Shown here: piece after piece, positions 34,201 to 43,200 of the stretch
Layout: every line of letters starts with the position of its first letter
Numbering within the stretch: position 1 is the first letter of the stretch
Origin: Firmicutes bacterium UBA5486
GTDB taxonomy: Bacteria; Bacillota; UBA4882; UBA10575
NCBI GenBank assembly: GCA_002427045.1
Contig: DIPO01000006.1
Coordinates: forward strand, 5,700-53,649
Direction of reading: 5' to 3'
Length of the DNA stretch: 47,950 nt
Notes under the pieces: generated by a model
Databases searched by the model: none
What the model saw: the letters and a program-made list of their open reading frames with translations, nothing else
What the model was told of the DNA's origin: nothing
Translations under genes and position numbers: made by a program

Positions 34201-37200
34201 AAGTCGTTTGTACAGTGGGGCTACTTTTTAACAGCAAATGAATACCCTGGGGAGGTTATTCTTTATGAGTTTGATAATAGTGGTATTTGGAATGAAACAT
34301 ATAAATATAAGGATAATAATGTAAACAATATGTTTGGTAGTTCGGTTGCGATCTCTGGAAATAGAGCAATTGTTGGGTCTAAAGGATTAAATAACAACAA
34401 AGGAGCGGCCTATATTTTTGAGCCTAATTCAAGTGGCAAATGGGGCAAAACTCAAAATTTAGTAGCTAGGGATGGGACTAAGGGAGATAAATTTGGCTGT
34501 TCTGTTTCCATCGCCGGGAATAAAGCAATCGTTGGGGTTGATGGGGATCACAATTCTATAGGCACAGCTTATATTTTTGACTTACAAGGAAATAGTTATC
34601 AGATCGTGACCAGCAATAAGATCAAATCAGATGGATTTGGCTCTGAGGTTGCCATTTCTGAGAGTACTGCCTTAGTTGGCGCCCGTAGTAATTTTGCTTA
34701 TTTTTACAAACAAGACAAGCCCCAATGGTATCCCTTGATCCCTGGCGATCAAAAATACCTTGTCTTTAAAATTGCTAAAGATATCTTGCAGCAGGTAGGA
34801 AGTAAAGAAGATATTATCGATTGTATCCGTTTTGAAGTATTGGGGCAGCGGCTACGAAACATTGATGGAAAAATTGAAGAAGTCAATCCCTCACAAGAGT
34901 TGATATTAGATAATGAGAAGAATTGGTATCTTGATGGGTTTAATCATCTCTACTATCTAGTGGAGGTCTCTGAACTAAGAACAAAATTCTTAGAGGTAGC
35001 CGAACATATTTTCCCCGGTGGATATGTGGAAGAGGGTTATAGTATCTATGATTTAGGTTCTTTGCGTGTACGGTATGAGACACTGGTTACCGCGGATAAC
35101 CTGGTTGATATTTATACCATAGGAGATTTAAATGAGGAGTTACGAAATATTCTTCTTTATGATCCCAATTACGCAGATCTGGAAGCGCCTACATATTTAG
35201 ATCCGGTTTTAACTTATCAACCCGCTGAAGTATCCCAGATCCGTCCCAATTTTGCAGAAGAGATGACTCTTAACTTCTGGCTGCGCTTAGATGATGAGGG
35301 GCTGCTGGAACCAGAGTATATTAATACTGTTAAAAAGCGGGTAATAACTTTTTTTAGCGCTGAAAACAGACCTCTGATAGAGATTGGATACAGGGGGAAT
35401 ATTCTTTATCTCTATGATCTGGTTGAGCAAAGCCTTATTCCATTAGGGTATTTGACAACCTTTATGGAGTCTAAGAAGTGGAATATGATTACTGTGCGGA
35501 TGACCAAAGAGCGTTCTGAATTACAGATTGGTTTCAACAATCAATGGATAGATTATGGAGAAATTGCACCGTCTACCATTGCTGCTATATTAGCGGAGGG
35601 GGCAAAACTTTATTTTGGACCACTAGAAAGGGAAGATTATAATACAGGCTTTTTCTCAGTAGCCAGCCCGTTCTATATTGATCAATATCTGACTAATGAT
35701 GAGATGTACAGGATTTATGAGTTAAGTGATCAGTATATGAGTACCGAGCGGGAGTACCATTTCCCTGATATGATTACTGATTATGGTAACCAACAGCAAC
35801 AGCTAAGGATAGTAGGGAACGGTTCTGATTATTTTACACCTTTTGAAAACTATAATCCTAAAGGAATCAATGGCGATGGCAGTCTAAAAGCTAGTTCCCG
35901 CTTGCGTAATTTATTATCAGTACCACAAGGGACAGATAAAAATTATGTGACCTTTACTGAAGCAAATGATTGTATCCTCTATAACATGGAAGTGCAGGGG
36001 GAAGCTGATTGTTTTACTTTACATCCCAAGGAGGGGAGAACCGGGCGCTACTTTTTCGGAGATATCAACAGCAACTATGGTTTAGGTAAAGATAGATGGT
36101 ACTCAGTTACTGGGAGGGTGATAGCACTTGAATCCCAAACCACTGCTCGTCTAGTGCTACGGATTAATGGCCGGGAAGAAAGCTGGCAGCTTCAGCCAGG
36201 GCGTTTCCACTTTATTTATGAGAATCTCAAAAATGAGACACCAGCCCAAGTGCAACTATATATTGAAACCGATGGCATGATTAGTTTAGCAAAGGATGTG
36301 ACTCTTAATCAGGGGAATTATATCATAACAAAAGATTTAGCGCGGTCCGCGGTAAAAACCTCATTCCCCTTTGGACTAAGTGGAACGGTACATTTCTGGT
36401 ATAAACCTTTGAATGCTAATCCAGACGGCTTTATTAATTATAGTGCTGTGCTTTTTGACAGCGAGCTGATTAAAATTTGGACTGATGTAAACCAGGGAGA
36501 AGATGCTCTCTTTTACGCAGGGATTAAAGATGCGGATGGGCAAATACAGGAGACGATTAAGACTAATGTCAAGGTAGGTTACGATTGGCAGCATCTTCAA
36601 GTATCTTATAGTTTTAAAGATACTACTAATGATTGTAATGTGATATCTTTCTATATTAATGGTAGCCTCGCCGGTGCTTTGGAAGGAATTAGATTTTCTC
36701 CATTTGGGAGCCTGGTTGGTGAAGTTCCGGAGACGGATAATGTTTGGCTGGGGTGTGACTGTAATGAGGGAAACTTTGCTCAAGGATATCTGGATGCTGT
36801 AGTTCTTAGCAAACACTATCTATATGAGCAATATCAGCCTCAACCGATAGGAATTTTGGACTATGATGAAGCTGTAGCTGAAATTCAGATGAAAATGGCA
36901 GAAAACATCGGAGAACAAGATGCGCTCCGTTATTGCTTAGTAGCAATGGATAGTCATTTTAAAGAAGAAGGCGACTGTTTCCCCATAGACCTCTCCGGGA
37001 AAACGGCTGGCCGCTACCGGCTAACAGTTGATCTAGTAATTCGGGGGCATAACTATCAGCAGATTTTTTTCTTTAACATTGATTCCCGTCCTAGATTTGT
37101 TCTTAAAGAGCATACCCCTATTATCTTCCAGCATGTTGCTAAAGATCTCCATTTTAAATTAGGATATGACCTATCTTACCGCTTAGAAGATGAAGCGCTG

Positions 37201-40200
37201 CAGTTTATTGGGGTAGCCGCTCGAATTTCTGGCGGAACTGGGGAGCAGACCCGTTACCTGGTTCAAGACTTCATTAACCAGCAACCTTCCCAGTGGCTGC
37301 TGGGGATTGAAGAAGCCGAAGAGGTTCATTGGGCATCCATTACTCCGGATAATTCAGGATTACTAGACCTTGTCTTTCCAGAGGTAGAGGCAGATTCTTC
37401 TGTCCAGTGTAACTTTAAGTATTTTTATTTTCAGACCAGTTTTTCAGAAAAGCATAGATATGATCAACTTCCAGCAGTTGATTTGACGACTCGGGTGCCG
37501 ATGGCTGCCCTAACTCAACCACTCTATCCAGAAAAAGATCATGAGGGGTACGAGTATAAACTGGTGGTGGATATTACTAATGGTGAAGGTGGAGTTTTAG
37601 ATCCGATTTTTGCTGATATTCAGATCGATTATGAGACTGTCGACCTAAAGACCAGTGTAAGTAAACGTGGGAGTATTAATTTAAATAGTACAGGAAAAGG
37701 GGAACTCTTTTATGATGATATTCTTCACTGGAAAGATAATGTACCATTATACGGTGAGTATTACGTGGTGCTTAAACTGAGGTATCAAGATGTGATCTAT
37801 TTGGAAACGGAACGCATCCCTTTAGCCTGGTGTAAAAGGGAAGAAAAAGAGACGCCTTCCTTAGTTCTTCAGGAATTGGAGATTAAAGAATTTTCACTAC
37901 TTTATATTAACCAACAGAACCCCAATAACCCAACTGCCAGTTTTTATTTAGATTATTTAAAAAACGGGCTTAGTGAGGTTACACCAAAACTGGAAATGAT
38001 TCTTGGACACCAAGTAAAAACTATAATTCTACCAGCAATCCCTGCTGATCTGAATTCCCGGATCTTTACGGAGATTCCAATTCCCAAGGGCCGGTTTTTA
38101 GCACGAGTTACTATTACTTCTGGCGATGTTACCCGTTCGCAGGAGATTGAGGTTAATAACATAGTGGATAAACCGGAGGTTGTCCTGACGAATTGGGTGG
38201 ATTCTTTAATTCAATATAATAATGTTCTGTTTAGCTGGAAGGGATATTATAACGGTCAATTTAATGAGCAGATTGAGTATCAGTATAATTTGGATTACAA
38301 TGGCTGGACTTCACCCAATAGTGAATGGCGGAGTGTCCGCTATTACAATCTGGCTGAAGGTTATCATAACTTCCAAGTCCGGGCTATTTATCAGAATGAA
38401 CCATCGGAGATTCGGCAAGTAACATTCTTTATTGATACACAACAGCCAATCTTTAACTCTGACAAGATCACTATCAATCGAAAGTATGATTCCCAAGGTG
38501 TTCTTTATGCAGTTAAGATAAGTGGCCTTTCCGGCGCTATTAGCGATAGCTCCCTTGATCAGGTTTTTGCTAATGAAACTAAAGTCCAATTCCAGAAAGA
38601 TGGCAGTTTTACTACGGAACTGTTACCGATTAAGACTGATGGGAGCGAAGAGATTATTTTGACAGCTTATGATCGGGTGGGCAATTATACTGATTATATG
38701 GTGGTAGTGGAAAACCAACTGACAGAGGTTGTTTTCCCACACTCCGGAGGGAAGGTTCGTTACTCCCCATTAACATTGGTGGGGAAGATCGCCCCTCAGA
38801 TTACAGCTAAGATGGATATCTATGTAGCTGACTTTCAGAGTACGGTTAAAAATGATTATTCCGGCTGGAAAAAAGCGACGATTAATGCTGATCGTACTTT
38901 CTTTGTAGAAGACCTTTTGATTAATCCGGGGACAGCAAGCCGTGAAATTGTAACGACTTTAAATATGGCCTGTGTATTTGAATCCGGTAAAACTTTTGAA
39001 CGAAAGATTGATGTAATTGCCAATGAACTAATCATGCCCATTGAGATGGAACTCAGTGCTCAGGCGGTTGAGGGGGAAAATACGGATGTTGCAGTTACTA
39101 TCTCCTGTCAAGCAAATGTACCGAACATCTCTTCCTGGAGTATTGATTTTGACGGGGACGGGGTTTACGACCTAGTTGATTTAATGCAGAATCCTGCTAG
39201 TGAAGCAGCAAAGCAACATTGCTGGAAGCATCAGTACTCAGTTTTGGGGTTAGTAAAGCCAAGAGTGCGGGTGATTACTACTGATGGTGACTTCTTTTCT
39301 GCTTCCAAAACCTTAATTATTCATGAGAAGATCCGCGAGGCTTCATTTAAAATGATGAAAAACCCCATCTCCATGTCGACATTGCGGATGCCTGATGAAT
39401 CTAACCGGATCTTTGTCTTACGTAAGCAAGAAGAGGAGTTTTTGGTGGAAGTTTATGAAGTGCGGCGTAATAATACTTATCTTTCTAATAAGTTATATGA
39501 GATTGATCTTAGTGCTCATCAGATTAATAATCCAGTAAAGATCGAGGCCTTAGCTGAAGACTCTCTCTTAGTGGTTTCAAATAATGATTTTCGAGGAATG
39601 ATTTATCAGTTAAAGGCAGATCGTTTTGGAAATTATAGGGTGGTAGCTATGGTCTATTTAGAGGATGAGGTGGCCGATTTTACCATCCAAGAAGAAGCGC
39701 TGCTGGTGAGTATGAACAACCAGAATACAATGGCTTGGGTTCCATTGGTTGAGGGCTTACTTAGTCAAGAAGGGGTAGTTAGTAAAAAAGTGGAATTAAC
39801 AAACACCTTATTGTTGGGAGAAAAAGTGGGGCTAGAAACTGATGGGCATCATTTCTTTATAGCGGATACTTTAAATCAAAGGATTATTCAACTCTCGCCC
39901 TCCTTACGACTGCTCGACCAGTTTGGCGTCCGGGGTAATGGCGAAGGCGAATTTATTCGCCCCGAAATTATCCGCTATTACGAAAACCGCATCTTTGTTA
40001 GTGATAGCGGCCGGCGTGATCTTCAAGTTTTTGATCGGGAGTATAATCCTATTTGTACTCTAGCTTATCAGGATAAGCCTGATTACCATAACTATGTAGA
40101 AGCGGATTTCTTTGATGATATTGCAGATTTTCAGGTGATAGCACGGGAGGAAGGGGAGAGGCTTTACTATTATGCGTTAATTCTTAGCCGTACTGCGGGT

Positions 40201-43200
40201 AAATTATCAATGATTCGTCTCCCGCAATGGGAAGAATTGAAAGTACGAGTACGGAACAACCAGATTGTCTTCATCAGGGAAGGAGAGGTTTATACCGCAA
40301 AACCGGATGGCAGTGATCTAAAGAAGACTATAAGCTCCGATAGTCTCCCTCGTATTCAAGGAACACTTGACTATCCGGCGCTTGCTCCCGATGGACGCCG
40401 GCTGGTCTTTACTTCCCGGGCACAACTTTATAATGGTGAAGCTGGTTATGATGAGGATAATATCTATACATATAGTAATCTCTATTGCTTGACTCTGGAT
40501 AATAAAAACTTAACCAGAATAGATTTGGGGACCTTGAGTGGGTACGAAATTGAACGTCCAGTCTTTAATTCTAATGGTAGTAAAGTAGTTTTCTCTGCCA
40601 AACCACATCGGGGGAAATGGCAGATCTATATTTATGATTTCCAAAGTGGGCAGACGGAAAAGTTGTTTGCCACGGATGAAAACGCTCGTTACCCCTATTT
40701 TTCGCCAGATGATCGTTTTATTGTGTTTACCAGCGATTTTGTAGGCAATGAAGAGATCGAAATTATTAATGTGGCTAATCCCAGTGTAAGGGTGCGTGTA
40801 ACCTCTAATCATTGCCGTGATTCATTTCCGGTTTGGGGGACGGTCTATCCCGGTGAGATCACCAATTACGATCTTCAAAAGATTATCAAATCCAAAATTG
40901 CCTTTGTTTCAGAACGGGATAACCGTAAGGGGGTCTACTATGTTTATCTGGCACAGGAAACTAATGATATGGTGTCGGTTTATGATTTAAAAAATAATCG
41001 AGTGGTAGGAAACCAGCCGGATACAGCAGCCATAGAAATAACGTATCTCGACCCGACAACTAGAGATTATCTGGAAGGTGATTATCCTTGCTTTACGGGT
41101 GATGGACGTAGCCTCATTTTTGAACATTATGATGGGTATGAAAATACCTTAAAAAGGTTAGATTTTGAAACTAATTTAGAGAACTTGCTCAAGGGTGAAA
41201 GCAAGACTTATGAAAGTTTAGTACAGATTTACGGTGCTAATCGGCCTTCCGGCATGAAGAATATGATCACTAATTTTGTTGCTGAAAACTGTAATGGGAA
41301 TGAGATGAAGCTTAGTTGGGACAGATATACAAATAATGATATCTTTTACATTGTCGAGTATAAACCAGTAAATAGTGAGGATGTTTATCGTAACTATGTC
41401 CTAAGTCAAACTGGAACGCTGTTAACTGGTTTAAAAATGGGAATGGAATATCTAGTCCGGGTCTTTGTTCTGGAAAATGAGGTTGAAGTAACTACCAGCT
41501 ATTGGGCAAAGGTCAAGATGCCTGAGGTGATGGCACGACCCAGCTATACCATTGATCCCAACAATCCTTACTTAGTACATCTCCGGGCCTGGAAACCAGA
41601 GCCAGCCCAGGAGTATAAATGGCGGTTTAGTTGGATTATAGAGAACACCGAGATTCAGGTGCAAAATAGCCAGGATTATCTATATGAATTTGGTACTAGC
41701 GGAACAAAGACTATCTTCTTAAAAGCTTACACTGAGGGACAGACAGCGACTCATGTATCTCAACCGCTGGAAGTAAATATTATAAGTGATCTGAAACCGG
41801 TAATTGAACATACTTTGGCTGATGATGCCAGTTATATTGAATTAAGCGCTGAAAGTTCTTTAGGTAAAAAGCTAAACTTGTCTTCTGCCCAATGGATTAT
41901 TTCCGGACCGGGCAGAGAACCGCTAATCGCTACTGGTTCAAAAGTTACGATTCCACTGGATGGTTTTCAACGTAAAATAAACGTCAGTCTTACCCTGCAG
42001 CGGATTGCTGTTAATAACCAAAGTGATGTGGCGCAAGTTAATAGAACCATTGATTTAGATCTTAAAGAGATTAAACCAATCATTACTTACGAACCGGCAG
42101 AAGCTAACCAGCGGCTGATCCGGTTTAGTGGAGAATACTCTTTGGGTAATATTAATTGGTCTAGTGTAAGATGGGCACTTTTTGCCAATGGTGGCCTCTT
42201 GTACACTGTGGATGGGGTGACTACTTTTGATTATCTATTCCCGGAGACCAATCAAGATACAGTATATACGATCTGCCTTACTGCACAACGACGTAATGAT
42301 GGAAAAACAGTTACTGCTTCACAAGTTGTCACGGTTGCTGCGGAACCGATTGAACCAAAGATTAATTATGAGATTATTGAACTAAAGCAGGGCGAGCAAG
42401 TGGTGGGTGCCAAGATTCTATTTGACTGCACTGAATCAAAGGGTAGTGGCATAGATTATACATTAGCCCGCTGGGCAGTACCAGTGGCTTCTACCTATAA
42501 TGAACAAGTGGTGCAGATGGGCCCCATCGCTGTCTATAATTTATTTGGGGTTACTGATGATCTGGTGATTGAGGTTGCCTTGACACTATCCCGGAAAAAC
42601 GGTATTGACCCAATTACTGTAACTAGATATATCAACATTAGTAAATCACAGTTACCTTTGGGTAAACTAATTGTCGATAAAAAAATTGAAGACAGCGTGA
42701 CCGGAAAAGTATTGGTAATGGATGTCTTCAAATCTACCGGCCCCAATATTGACTGGGAGCGGACCGAGTGGCATCTGGAAGGTGAGCCCTATGTCCATCG
42801 TGGACCGGTACTTCGCAAGAATATTCCAATGGCGTCGACTGAAGGAATGACGATTTCTTATACTTGTCTCTTGTATCGCTATGGTGCCGCTACACCGGAG
42901 AAGCTCGAAGATAAAGTGGAGATCAGTAAAACCACTATTACTCCGATTATCAGCGCAAAAAGGCTTTCTGGAAGCAAGCACCGGATGTATGAATTGAGTG
43001 TTTTGGAGACCGCGGGGATCAACATCGATTGGGAACGAACCAGATGGTATATTTATGATGGTGGTGAAAAAGCGACTGAGCTTAGGGGTTCAGTGGTGGC
43101 GCATAGTTTTGCTTATCGTGATGAGCAGATGGGGTATCCGGTTTTAGTGGAGATGTTTCTAAAAGGGAGTAGTTATCCATTTGTCGCTTATACAACTGTT

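Noticed and set aside
36376..36816. 146-codon minus-strand ORF inside the giant gene
   Set aside because: It is antisense to the second LamG-like domain, has no ribosome site, and is expected by chance opposite a long coding frame.
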